Below, piece after piece: positions 28,572 to 36,982 of a stretch of 64,000 nt of DNA. Position numbers and translations under genes: made by a program. The DNA is from Gammaproteobacteria bacterium (GTDB taxonomy: Bacteria > Pseudomonadota > Gammaproteobacteria > Steroidobacterales > XN24): contig JAHEFR010000001.1 in assembly GCA_024640085.1 (NCBI GenBank), positions 124,001-188,000 of the forward strand, written 5' to 3'. How positions within the stretch are numbered: position 1 is the first letter of the stretch; every line of letters begins with the position of its first letter. The notes under the pieces were generated by a model, which saw nothing but the letters and a program-made list of their open reading frames with translations, did not search any database and was not told the origin of the DNA.

Positions 28572-29477
28572 CTATGCCGCCAGGGGTGGGGTTCGATCGA
28601 CGAGTTCGAGTGCATCGTGCCGCACGTGATTGTGCTTCATTTCGTCGCGTACCGTGGCCTCGTCGATGACGCCCTTCTCCAGGCACTCCCGCAGCAGGCC
28701 GAAGAAGAACTTCTCCTGATTGGGGTCCGGGTGGGGCTTGTAGCGGCCGAGCAGGCCGTACTCGCCGAAGACCTTGACGCGCAGTTCGTTCAGCCGGCCC
28801 AGCATCGGATATTTGCGGAGTTTGTCGGCCGGAACGAAGTCCACGGGTAGCCCGCTCTTCCAGGGCTGGGTCCGCCGCTTGGTGTTGTGCAACAGCTTGG
28901 TCTTCTCTGTCAGGTGGTCGAAGTCGTTCCATTCGTCTTCCAGATAGCCCACATTCTCCCGCGGCTCGTCACGGAGGACGATCCAGTCCTTGTAGTCGCG
29001 CTTGAACTCGAACATCTCTCCGAATTCCTTCTCAGGCTCCCAGTGTCGCAGCCTGGCGCAGTCCAGCAGCATCACGCTGGTCGCGATCTGCCAGGCCTTC
29101 TCCGACTTGTCGGATCGGTGACGGCCCATGACGGCCTTGCCGCCCATGTCCCGCGTGAGCAGTTCATGGATATCTCCGACAGCAAATATGTCGGGGTCGA
29201 TCACGACAGCGCGCCCCTGGTGGCCCATCAGCTTCGGTGGCATGAACCTTAGCGGCGTGAACGATTGCAGGTCCGACATATGCCATATCCGGGTCGCTCC
29301 GCCTCGCAGGAAAGGCTGGCCCTCACGCTCGTGCAGGAAGGGGAAGTCCTTCACGTGCATAATCTCTACACTGAAATCGCCCCCGTGGGCCGAGTTCCGC
29401 TTTAATGAATAGGCCGACACCAGTGCGCCGAGCCACTGCCGTTCATTGGTCTGGATGAAAACTTTCATGTCCATCAC
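28572..29477 (-). CDS. GT8-like glycosyltransferase, paralogue 1
   Basis: This 301-residue protein resembles the GT-A fold of GT8/glycogenin-type enzymes. The N-terminal strand is followed by LVSAYSLKRNS, a DPD metal motif (94-96 in VVIDPDIF), the invariant MPPKLMGHQGRAV just before it, and LLHNTKRRTQPW (from about 195), which resembles the HxGxxKPW element. It has two paralogues in the window (39867 and 52265) that share all these blocks and the C-terminal HNHVRHDALEL. Donor and acceptor are unknown. It overlaps the upstream sulfotransferase gene by 4 nt. Confidence 0.78.
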   Translation of the reverse strand: MMDMKVFIQTNERQWLGALVSAYSLKRNSAHGGDFSVEIMHVKDFPFLHEREGQPFLRGGATRIWHMSDLQSFTPLRFMPPKLMGHQGRAVVIDPDIFAVGDIHELLTRDMGGKAVMGRHRSDKSEKAWQIATSVMLLDCARLRHWEPEKEFGEMFEFKRDYKDWIVLRDEPRENVGYLEDEWNDFDHLTEKTKLLHNTKRRTQPWKSGLPVDFVPADKLRKYPMLGRLNELRVKVFGEYGLLGRYKPHPDPNQEKFFFGLLRECLEKGVIDEATVRDEMKHNHVRHDALELVDRTPPLAA

Positions 29478-30424
29478 GCAGCACTCCCTGCATCCAACAT
29501 CGGTCCCGGCGAGGATTCCTTGCTGGTGTATCCGTAGGCGGGCAGCAGACGCTCGTCGACCATGCCGTCGATGACCGCGATTTGCTCGTCGTCGAAATAG
29601 TCCCGGTAGCCACCGACTTTCGCCTTGCGAACCTTGTAGGTATTGGGATCGCTGGTGTCACGGGCCTGCACCCGGCTGCCGCTGCGCCAGAAATAGTTCT
29701 GCGACTCCATCTTGCGCATGTTCTCGACCGTGGCGAATTCCACGGCGCCCTGGACGGCTTCTCTGTCGACGTCCTCGCCGAGAAACCCCATCAACCGGGC
29801 GAGCTGCGCTTCGGTGTCCGAGCGGAGATCTTCGTATCTCACTACCAGGATATTGTCGAAGTTCTCCAGTTCCCGGATCCAGCCGTTCATGTAGTCGATG
29901 ATCCTCGGCAGGCCCTGGTTTCGATCCATGACGAAATCGTAGATGGAAATGTCCGCCTCGTGATCCGGATACTTGTTGAGGGCCTTCTTGTAGGGCCGCA
30001 TGCGGAATTTCCACTGGAAAAACTGGGAGACGGCCACATCTTGCGGCTTGCGCACCAGCAGCACCGTCCTGTGTCGGTAGAAGTCCTCTCTGGAGCCCGG
30101 ATTTCCGAGATAGGCGCGCAGGTAATTGTCGTGCGTGAAGAAGATCTTTGGCACGCGCCGGTCGAGCTTATGGAAGTTGTCGAAGCCCATAATGATGCGG
30201 TCCGGGAGCTTGCGGGCCAGTTGGTAGTAGCGGGAGATCATCACCCGCACCCAGGTCCGGCCACTCTTGCCGTAGGAGGCGAATACGTAGTCGCACCGCT
30301 GGAACTTCCAGTTATCCTCGCGGCCGCGTCGCCAGCGCTCCAGGGCGAGGCCTTTCTCCTCGCTCACGAACAGGGACGCCAGGCGTACCAGCCACTTGGT
30401 AATCCGTTTTGCAACGATGTGCAT
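29474..30424 (-). CDS. Short PAPS-dependent sulfotransferase, paralogue 1
   Basis: This 316-residue protein has the 5'-phosphosulfate loop YGKSGRTW (51-58) and the 3'-phosphate motif VRKPQDVAVSQFFQW (R124, S132). YEDLRSD and KVGGYRDYF near the end match the C-terminal PAPS-binding GxxGxxK/KVG region of Sulfotransfer_1 enzymes. These transfer sulfate from PAPS to hydroxyls of glycans or lipids, usually in the cytosol. It overlaps the GT8-like gene, so both are probably used on one substrate. Three similar genes lie at 48187, 51281 and 53215. Confidence 0.86.
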   Translation of the reverse strand: MHIVAKRITKWLVRLASLFVSEEKGLALERWRRGREDNWKFQRCDYVFASYGKSGRTWVRVMISRYYQLARKLPDRIIMGFDNFHKLDRRVPKIFFTHDNYLRAYLGNPGSREDFYRHRTVLLVRKPQDVAVSQFFQWKFRMRPYKKALNKYPDHEADISIYDFVMDRNQGLPRIIDYMNGWIRELENFDNILVVRYEDLRSDTEAQLARLMGFLGEDVDREAVQGAVEFATVENMRKMESQNYFWRSGSRVQARDTSDPNTYKVRKAKVGGYRDYFDDEQIAVIDGMVDERLLPAYGYTSKESSPGPMLDAGSAA

Positions 30425-30593
30425 CGGATGTCTCCGGGGGCATCGTTAAAACGCGTATTTTACCAATAGTTTCCGGTCAACGTACGGGCGGAGAGATGCT
30501 GGCGCCGGTCCGCTTCCGGATGCCCAGCGGCGGCTTTCGGGCTACCGGGCCGGTCACGAGTGGCCCACGAACGTCTGGGGCTTCACGAGCCTC

Positions 30594-30599
30594 TATAAT
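30594..30599 (+). promoter_or_regulatory. Candidate -10 of the FkbM gene
   Basis: A perfect TATAAT lies 35 nt before the FkbM start in the 209-nt gap shared with the divergent sulfotransferase gene. The -35 position does not match well, so confidence is low. Confidence 0.35.
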
Positions 30600-30633
30600 T
30601 GGTCGATTGACGTTACCGATCAGGCAGCCCGAG

Positions 30634-31308
30634 ATGAAAAAAGTCGGCGATTTCTGGGTCCCGGACATCGACCTCCGGCGCTGGGCCAAGTGGGGAAAGA
30701 TGCGGCGCAAGACCCTGGAATACTACGGTGAAGGCGCCGGGGCCAAGATTGACGATATTCGGGAGGCCCTGTCGCTCTTCGAAGGCGGCCGGGTGGCCAT
30801 CGACGGCGGGGCCAACGTCGGCGCCTATACCCGTGTCATGGTGGAGCGATTCGAGACCGTGCACGCCTTCGAGCCGGCGCCGGATACCTTCGAGGCCCTG
30901 GAAAGGAATATCCACGACTGGGGCCTGGCCGATCGCGTCCACCTTTACCCGATGGCGCTGTCTGACAAGGAGGATATGGTCAGCCTCCAGGGCAAGTTCG
31001 CCCACCGGTCCGTCACGAGGCGGATCGTCGGCAAGGGAGATATCAGGGCCGTGCCCATCGATGCGCTGGAGCTTCCGGAACTCGATTTCCTGAAGCTGGA
31101 TCTGGAGGGCCACGAATACAGGGCCCTTCTCGGGGCCAGAGAAACCCTTATCCGAACGCGGCCCTACGTCCTTTTCGAGGACAAGGAACACAAGGCCGGG
31201 CTATACGGAGACGTCGAGGGATCACACAACTTTCTCAAGTCCCTCGGCGCCAGCCTCGTCCAATGCATTGGCAAAAACAAGTTCGACTGGCTTTACGAAT
31301 TCAGGTAA
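30634..31308 (+). CDS. FkbM-family SAM-dependent methyltransferase
   Basis: This 224-residue protein has the SAM-binding motif VAIDGGANVGAYT (residues 55-66), then EPAPDTFEALERNI and, near the C-terminus, LKLDLEGHE, characteristic of FkbM methyltransferases that O-methylate sugars or lipids. ATG 30634 is chosen because the family starts here; the frame is open further upstream without similarity. It stands alone between a minus-strand operon and a broken gene. Methylation of a glycan on the island's lipid is a guess from context. Confidence 0.85.
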   Translation: MKKVGDFWVPDIDLRRWAKWGKMRRKTLEYYGEGAGAKIDDIREALSLFEGGRVAIDGGANVGAYTRVMVERFETVHAFEPAPDTFEALERNIHDWGLADRVHLYPMALSDKEDMVSLQGKFAHRSVTRRIVGKGDIRAVPIDALELPELDFLKLDLEGHEYRALLGARETLIRTRPYVLFEDKEHKAGLYGDVEGSHNFLKSLGASLVQCIGKNKFDWLYEFR

Positions 31309-31442
31309 GGCCGGCGAATCGGGCTGGGATCGTGCATGTAAGTGGGCCGTGCCTTGTGAACCCCGTGCCGGGCAGCAGCAGCCGGAGGGACAACGCCCGA
31401 ACAAGGCCCATGACGCGGAGATCCGCGGCCGGGCGAGTATTC

Positions 31443-31844
31443 TCAGATCCCGGGCTCTGAAAGTGGATTCGAGGTCCCCGACGGACCCGCGGCCGGGTCG
31501 CATTGGCCTTCCCGCAGGAGTCGGCCTTCCACCCAACCGGTGACGCCCTGAAATTCGATCCTGCACCAGCGTGGATTCTCCTCCAGCCGAGCCGCTCTTT
31601 CGGGTTCCGGCAATCCCTGGTACTCCTACAGGGACAGTCCACCCTTGCATCCCAGGTTCCTGATGCAGGTTCCGCCCGAGGGAATCTCGCCGATTGCCTC
31701 GGCCCGTGGCCCGGGTTCGGCGCGGATGGTCACCGCGCTATGGCAACCTGTGTCGGGGATCTGCCAGAAGTCCGGTCCGTCGGCGGTGGACCATGCGGCT
31801 GAGGCAATCAGCAGCAGCGCCGGAATCAGGGAGTATCGTCGCAA
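31443..31844 (-). pseudogene. Secreted SH3b-domain protein interrupted by an in-frame TAG
   Basis: A TTG start at 31844 with AAGGA 7 nt upstream gives a signal peptide (LIPALLLIASAAW) and then the start of a bacterial SH3 domain (VTIRAEPGPRAEAIGEIPSG). At 31626-31628 the frame meets TAG, directly after CKGGLSL. Read through, it continues with EYQGLPEPERAARLEENP and RWCRIEFQGVTGWVEGRL to TGA at 31443, which is the expected rest of such SH3 proteins. No frameshift is needed; a single nonsense codon breaks it. It could be a recent pseudogene or a sequencing error; a suppressed stop is less likely. Confidence 0.68.
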
Positions 31845-31883
31845 GGTTTCGTCCTTTCGTCCGCCCGTCGGATTGCCAGGCGC

Positions 31884-31979
31884 TCGGCCCGTCGCACAGT
31901 CAGACCCTTCCCCTGATGCCCTGGCGCTGAGGTAATTCCCACGGGAGATCGGAATGGTGCCGAGGAGAGGACTTGAACC
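31884..31979. repeat. 96-bp direct repeat, copy A (contains a tRNA-Leu 3' fragment)
   Basis: These 96 bp match 32082-32177 at 94 of 96 positions. The last 27 bp (31953-31979) are a second copy of the 3' end of the tRNA-Leu gene, including the CCA end and part of the T-arm, and the sequence then diverges. The copies are 198 bp apart, start to start. Confidence 0.85.
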
Positions 31980-32081
31980 AATCGCGCTCCGGTGCCCATC
32001 TTCGGAGGCGGCAATCCGGGCGCGATTCGGGCGGCGTGGTAGATCGTGAGGTGCCATCGCAGGCTGGAGGTTGTCCTCTCA

Positions 32082-32152
32082 TCGGCCCGTCGCACAGTCA
32101 GACCCTTCCCCTGATGCCCTGGCGCTGAGGTAATTCACACGGGAGATCGGAG

Positions 32153-32177
<25 letters not shown>
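32082..32177. repeat. 96-bp direct repeat, copy B (overlaps the tRNA-Leu gene)
   Basis: This is the second copy. Its last 25 bp are the 3' end of the intact tRNA-Leu gene at 32153-32239; the rest is the flank downstream of that gene. Two mismatches separate it from copy A. A repeat that starts inside a tRNA gene is what integrase attachment sites look like, but the segment between the copies (102 bp) has no genes. Confidence 0.85.
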
Positions 32178-32239
<62 letters not shown>

Positions 32240-32283
32240 ATGAGGATCCGGCGCCCCGGGGCGCCGCGGAGAGGTGCGGAAGG

Positions 32284-33228
32284 TTACTTTCCCTCCGGAC
32301 CCCTGTCAATCGGGTCTCTGGAGGGCATTTTGTCGGCCAGGGTTACGCGTTTGAGCTCGAATTCGACCTTACCGAAGAAATCCACTTTCCCCCTGAGTTC
32401 CAGCGGGACCCGACTCGCAGGATCGAGGTAAACCTCCAGATCCTTGAGGCCGAGTAGCTCGAACTCCTCGCCCTTCTCCGGGTTCAGGGATCGGGCCCGG
32501 ATGGAAATGCGGATCGCGGAGGTCTTGCCCGTGTATCGTTCCGTCCGGGCACCATTCACAGAGAAGTAATCCACGCGGACTTCGGCCGGCTTCTGACCGA
32601 TCAACTCGACCAGGTGAACTTCGTCGCTGGCCAGCGCCAGTATGCTCACCCGGTCACCGGGGCGGGCGATGCTCGACGTTGCTGCCAGGTAGATCAACGA
32701 GGTGGCCTCGGCGATGGCCCCAGGTTCCGCCGAAGGCGGATAGCGATAGGTTTCCTCCGATCGCTCGCTCCAGCGGTCGGGTTGCAGATTGTCCTCGCCG
32801 GACCGCGGCCGCCTTGTCATGCGCAGTATGTGATCGTCGTCGAAGCGATAGATCCGGTGCTTCGGTCGGTTGCCGGTCCTGATCGAAGTCCGCTGCAGCG
32901 CTGCGCCATTCCCGGGGTCCATCAGCAATTCCACTTCATTGCGTCGCCCCAGGCCATCTGTGACGAAGCGGAGGGCCGTAATCCTGTCCAGATGCTCTGA
33001 TTCGCGGGCAGTCATCGGGGTGACGAGGCGGGACGCGGCGGATGCGCCGGACAGATCCTCCAGGGTCATGGCCACGTCCATGGTGATAAGGAGTTTGGAA
33101 GCGGACATCTCGATGCCGGACCAACGGATCCGATCTGGATCGAAAACCGGATCGGCCGCGCGGACCGGGCCAGACAGGCCCGTCATGGTCGTCAGCAAGA
33201 TCAGGAATGAAAGCAGGGACTTTCGCAT
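32284..33228 (-). CDS. Hypothetical periplasmic protein, DUF3108-like pattern
   Basis: The ATG at 33228 gives a 314-residue protein with a signal peptide (MRKSLLSFLILLTTMTGLSG). Mostly beta-strand sequence follows, including TSLIYLAATSSIARPGD, VRVDYFSVNG and DLEVYLDPASRVPLELRGKVDF. The last two resemble DUF3108, a periplasmic beta-barrel-like fold of unknown function. An earlier ATG at 33252 is possible. It lies between the tRNA and the SDR gene on the same strand as the latter. A lipid-carrying role would suit the context but is speculative. Confidence 0.62.
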   Translation of the reverse strand: MRKSLLSFLILLTTMTGLSGPVRAADPVFDPDRIRWSGIEMSASKLLITMDVAMTLEDLSGASAASRLVTPMTARESEHLDRITALRFVTDGLGRRNEVELLMDPGNGAALQRTSIRTGNRPKHRIYRFDDDHILRMTRRPRSGEDNLQPDRWSERSEETYRYPPSAEPGAIAEATSLIYLAATSSIARPGDRVSILALASDEVHLVELIGQKPAEVRVDYFSVNGARTERYTGKTSAIRISIRARSLNPEKGEEFELLGLKDLEVYLDPASRVPLELRGKVDFFGKVEFELKRVTLADKMPSRDPIDRGPEGK

Positions 33229-33412
33229 CGGCTGGGCTGCCTTGGACTGCAAGCGGATTCCCCGGCGATTGCACCGGAACCGGGGCCGACGGTCAATCTG
33301 GGGTCAATCCCGTCAACTTCTGTTTGCGATCTGGACATCAGGTGATGAGACAGATCCGGATATCGTTCGTTCGACCTCGGCGCCCGATCTGCGCGGCAGT
33401 GCCCGGCAGCAT

Positions 33413-34342
33413 TCAATCCTGCCAGCCCGGTGTCCTCGCCAGGCCCTCCGTCAGTCGACAGGCGGGCTGCCACCCCGGGAGCACCGCTGCCGGACTGCCG
33501 CGACAGACCCAATCCGGATGGCGGAGTTCCCGCAGTTTGCCGAGACTGAACATCGGCGAGTAGCCGATAACGAGGCCCGCTAGCGTGTTAAGGGTCGCCG
33601 GGATCCCGAGGAGGGCGGCCGGCATCCTGATCTGCCGAACCGGCCGGCCGGTGATGGTCTCAACTGCCCGGCAGACGTCGTTCCAGCCGTATCCGCCCGG
33701 CGTGCCGTCGTCAATCTCGAGCATGCCCGGTTCTGCCGCAGGACTCGTTGCCCACGTGACCACGGCGTCGGCGAGGTCCTCGACGTAGATGAGGGAGAAC
33801 CGGGCGTCCGGAGAACCGAAAACCGGCGCCACGCCCCGGGCCATTGAGCGGAACAACGGGAGCATTTCTCGATCTCCCGGGCCATAGACGGCAGGCGGTC
33901 GAAAGATCGTGACCGCCATGGTCCCCGCATTGCCATGGACGGTCTCTTCGCCTTGTCGCTTGCTGGCCGCATAGGGCGAAAGGTCCGGCTCCCGCGCGGC
34001 CAGGGACGAAATCAGCAGAAAACGCCGGACACCAGCGTCCCTCGCCTCCATCGCGCAGACCCCGGCGGCATCGGCATTGACACGGTCGAATTGCGCACGG
34101 GTTACGCCACGGACCACGCCGGCGCAGTGGATCACGGAAGACGCCCCCGTCACTAGTCTGGCCAGCGCCGATCGATCGGCCAGGGAGCCCTCGACGACCT
34201 CGGTGGAGGGGGGCAGGGCCGGGAGCTTCTGCGGATTGCGGACAAGCAACCTGGTTGCCATCCCTTCCCGCTGAAGCCGGTGAAGGATGTGGAGACCGAC
34301 GAAACCCGTGGCTCCGGTCAGCGCGACCAGGTTGGAGGTCAT
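33413..34342 (-). CDS. Extended SDR / NAD-dependent epimerase (ceramide reductase-like candidate)
   Basis: This 309-residue protein has the Rossmann motif GATGFVG (10-16), the catalytic YAASK (Y124, K128) with S112/S113 in LLISSLA, and FRPPAVYGPGD after it, as in extended SDRs that use NAD(P). It follows the acyl ligase gene in the same direction. In Caulobacter a similar reductase (CerR) reduces the 3-keto group in ceramide synthesis, and I suggest that role here because the other ceramide-type genes are also present. Sugar-epimerase or 3-beta-hydroxysteroid-dehydrogenase-like roles are alternatives. ATG 34342 is chosen for similarity. Confidence 0.78.
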   Translation of the reverse strand: MTSNLVALTGATGFVGLHILHRLQREGMATRLLVRNPQKLPALPPSTEVVEGSLADRSALARLVTGASSVIHCAGVVRGVTRAQFDRVNADAAGVCAMEARDAGVRRFLLISSLAAREPDLSPYAASKRQGEETVHGNAGTMAVTIFRPPAVYGPGDREMLPLFRSMARGVAPVFGSPDARFSLIYVEDLADAVVTWATSPAAEPGMLEIDDGTPGGYGWNDVCRAVETITGRPVRQIRMPAALLGIPATLNTLAGLVIGYSPMFSLGKLRELRHPDWVCRGSPAAVLPGWQPACRLTEGLARTPGWQD

Positions 34343-34395
34343 GAGCGGAGCCGGGCCAACCGCGTCCGGCCCGGGCAATTTCCGGATGCGCAAAC

Positions 34396-34425
34396 GCAGC
34401 GGGGCACCGACTGGTGCCCCGCTGC
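34396..34425 (-). terminator. Stem-loop after the acyl ligase gene
   Basis: A perfect 13-bp stem (GCAGCGGGGCACC and its complement) with a 4-nt loop lies about 27 nt past the ligase stop. Only a short GTTT follows on the minus strand, so it may terminate weakly, or it may be a processing site that limits expression of the SDR gene downstream. Confidence 0.5.
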
Positions 34426-34451
34426 TGATACTGACTGGCTGGGTTCCTGAA

Positions 34452-36209
34452 TCAGACCGCAGCCCTCTCCAGGTCCACCATGTCCGACTTCGATGACGCC
34501 GGCAGCTGGTCTATGTAATTCTGCCTCGCCTTGGAGCGGGAAAGCTTGCCGGATGAAGTCCTCGGCAGGAAATGCGCCGGGACCAGCTGAACCTGGCACT
34601 GGACGCCCAGTTCCTTGCTGACCAGTCGTTCCAGGCGCTGGATGAGGCTGCGCCTTCGCGACTCGTTCCGGATACGGCATTGCACGACAAGCACCGGGAC
34701 CTCCGAGCCGTCCGGGGCTGGTGCGGAGAACGCCAGCGCGTCTCCGGTCCGCACCTCGGGCTGCTGTTCGGCCAGGTATTCCAGGTCCTGAGGCCAGATA
34801 TTGCGTCCGTTGATGATGATCATGTCCTTCTCGCGACCGGTGATGACCAGCCGGGAGCCGATCCGATATCCCACATCACCGGTATTGAGCCAGCCGTCGG
34901 CGGACAGTGTCTGAGCAGTGATCTCCGGCTCGTTGAAATATCCGGACATGACACTGGGTCCACGGACAAAAATGGTACCGGCGCAGCGCTCGGGCAGGGC
35001 GCGCCCTCCCGTGTTCCGGATCTCGACCTCGTAGTCCGGAAGCGGCTGACCGCAATGCACGAAGGACCTTGCCCGGCCGGAATCGTCCGCATTGTAGATG
35101 GGCAGGGCCTCCCCGGCGTTGGAGAGATGCTCGATATCGATGACGTCCTCCTGCACCGGCTCGTCAAGGGACGAGAAACTGATGGCCAGTGAGCACTCCG
35201 CCATGCCATAGCAGGGTAGGAAGGCGTCCTCGCGGAAACCGCTGGGGGCGAGCGCCTCGGCGAAGGCATGCAGCACGTCGGCGCGGATCATTTCCGCGCC
35301 CACGCCGGCGATGCGCCAGTTGCTGAGGTCGTACTTGACCGGGTCGCCCTCGCGCAGGCGCCGGGCGCACAATTCGTAACCGAACGGCGGGCCGAAGGAG
35401 ATCGTGCAGCGGGTGCGGGTGAGAAGTTCCAGCCACAACCGCGGACGCATAGCGAACTCCCGCGTACCGAGGTAGTCGACAGAAGTCTGGCTGGCCACCG
35501 GTGTCAAAACGAGGCCGATCAGCCCCATGTCATGATAGAACGGCAGCCAGGAGAAGAATCGGTCTTCTGGGCCGACCTTGATGCCGTGCTTGACGATCCC
35601 CTTCAGGTTCTCGAGAACGGCTTTCTCTGTGATCAGGACGCCACGGGGGAAGCGCGTGCTCCCCGATGTGTACTGGATGTAGGCGATCTCCTCGCCCCTC
35701 AAGGGCTCGAACTCAACCTCGGCTTCGGGCAGGCGCGCGAACTCCTCGGGTGTACCGCAGAACTTCAGATCCAGTCCCTCCGCCGCGCCGGCGAAGTAGC
35801 TCTCGTATCCGGAAGGGGCAACCAGCATCGAGGCGGCAGAATTTTCCAGCAGACCGTGCAGCTGATCTACATAGGCGCTGCGGCTGCCGAGCGTGATCGC
35901 TGCGGTCAGCGGAACAGGCACGACGCCGGCGTACTGGCAGGCGAAGAAGAACACCAGAAATTCCGGCGTGGTCTCCGCGACCAACGCGACTCTCGAGCCT
36001 CGCTCCAGGCCGAGCGCGCGCATGCGACGAGCGGTGGCCATGGCCTGGCTACGCATCTCCGAGTACGGTAAGACCGACTGCAGGTTGCCGCGACCATCGT
36101 AGAAGTTCGCTCCCGCTTCGCCCTGGGCCGCATAGTCGAGCGCATCCGCAAGGCCGGCGAAATCCGCTGGCCTGAGTGGCTGTTTTCTATCCGTAGGTGT
36201 CGGGACCAT
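34452..36209 (-). CDS. Fatty acyl-AMP ligase / acyl-ACP synthetase
   Basis: This 585-residue ANL-family enzyme activates a fatty acid with ATP. It has the P-loop YIQYTSGSTRFPRG, then WLPFYHDMGLIG (the FAAL-type motif), SFGPPFGYELCARR, YGMAECSLA, WLNTGDVGY and GREKDMIIINGRNIWPQD. It ends SSGKLSRSKARQNY, with the A10 lysine. The FYHDMGL block is typical of FAAL and AasR-type enzymes that pass the acyl group to a carrier protein. Such an enzyme loads the ACP for serine palmitoyltransferase in Caulobacter. ATG 36209 follows AGGAGG; an earlier start at 36293 is possible. Confidence 0.88.
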   Translation of the reverse strand: MVPTPTDRKQPLRPADFAGLADALDYAAQGEAGANFYDGRGNLQSVLPYSEMRSQAMATARRMRALGLERGSRVALVAETTPEFLVFFFACQYAGVVPVPLTAAITLGSRSAYVDQLHGLLENSAASMLVAPSGYESYFAGAAEGLDLKFCGTPEEFARLPEAEVEFEPLRGEEIAYIQYTSGSTRFPRGVLITEKAVLENLKGIVKHGIKVGPEDRFFSWLPFYHDMGLIGLVLTPVASQTSVDYLGTREFAMRPRLWLELLTRTRCTISFGPPFGYELCARRLREGDPVKYDLSNWRIAGVGAEMIRADVLHAFAEALAPSGFREDAFLPCYGMAECSLAISFSSLDEPVQEDVIDIEHLSNAGEALPIYNADDSGRARSFVHCGQPLPDYEVEIRNTGGRALPERCAGTIFVRGPSVMSGYFNEPEITAQTLSADGWLNTGDVGYRIGSRLVITGREKDMIIINGRNIWPQDLEYLAEQQPEVRTGDALAFSAPAPDGSEVPVLVVQCRIRNESRRRSLIQRLERLVSKELGVQCQVQLVPAHFLPRTSSGKLSRSKARQNYIDQLPASSKSDMVDLERAAV

Positions 36210-36982
36210 ACCCTCGAATACCTCCTGCTCTACCAAACGCTCGCGTAATCTCTTCAACACGAAATGCGCATGCAATCCTATTCCGCCCCGCATTGCCGGG
36301 GTTGGAAAATTCCGTCGCTATACGTTGTTTCGCGTCCGAACGCTGCACTGACCCTGTCCCGTGGGGACGCGACGTAACACTCTGAAAAAAGTGCTATTTC
36401 CACGTCCGGGACCATGCAAGTCAGAGTGCGGATGACGCAAGCGCTCCCTGAGTTCCTAGTTAACCGTTTGCCTTGCGGCGTGGCTCGCCACGCCGGCCAA
36501 ATCCGATCCTGTGCCTTAAGTTAGCCGCATAATGCCCTGTTTCGCAACGCCTAAGTTGCTATTCGCCTGAATTCTTTCCGCCGGGGCCTTTACACGCCTG
36601 GCCATAAAATCGGCTTCCAGGCCGCGCCGCCAACCTGGGGCCGTGGGCAGTTATCCGCGCAATTTTACCTAACCTAGCTGCCGATGAAAGGGGAATTTTC
36701 ATATTTCACTCAAATACGTTTTGCGGTGCACCCAAAAACCGCGAATCCGATAAGACGAAATGACAGTCAAAATCCCTCGCCTATCCGATGCGAGGGAGCT
36801 GGTGGGGAAGGGTAACGGGGCGGACGACAATTCGGGCGCAGCGCCGCGCGATCGGCAACGGTCTTGCGTTGTCCTGCCCGGTCACACAGGATGCGCCTGT
36901 CGCTGCGTTCGGGTGGTCGTGGCGACACGACACGTTTGCTGACGGCGGCCCCGCGGAGCAGCCGGAACAGGATCGATATCCG
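36210..36982. other. Large divergent non-coding region
   Basis: About 770 nt lie between the acyl ligase (minus) and NTP-transferase (plus) genes. No open frame has coding character. Composition is more AT-rich than the surroundings near 36660-36730. Two hairpins are visible: GGCGTGG-CTCG-CCACGCC at 36477-36494, and CCCTCGC/GCGAGGG with a 9-nt loop at 36774-36796. It probably holds the divergent promoters and perhaps a regulatory RNA or leader; none can be named. Confidence 0.6.

Noticed and set aside
31626-31628. TAG read as pyrrolysine or other recoded residue
   Set aside because: No pyl genes or downstream insertion element is seen, and SH3b proteins do not need recoding; a point mutation or error is simpler.
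36477-36796. CRISPR-like repeats in the non-coding region
   Set aside because: The hairpins are single and unlike each other; no repeat-spacer array exists.
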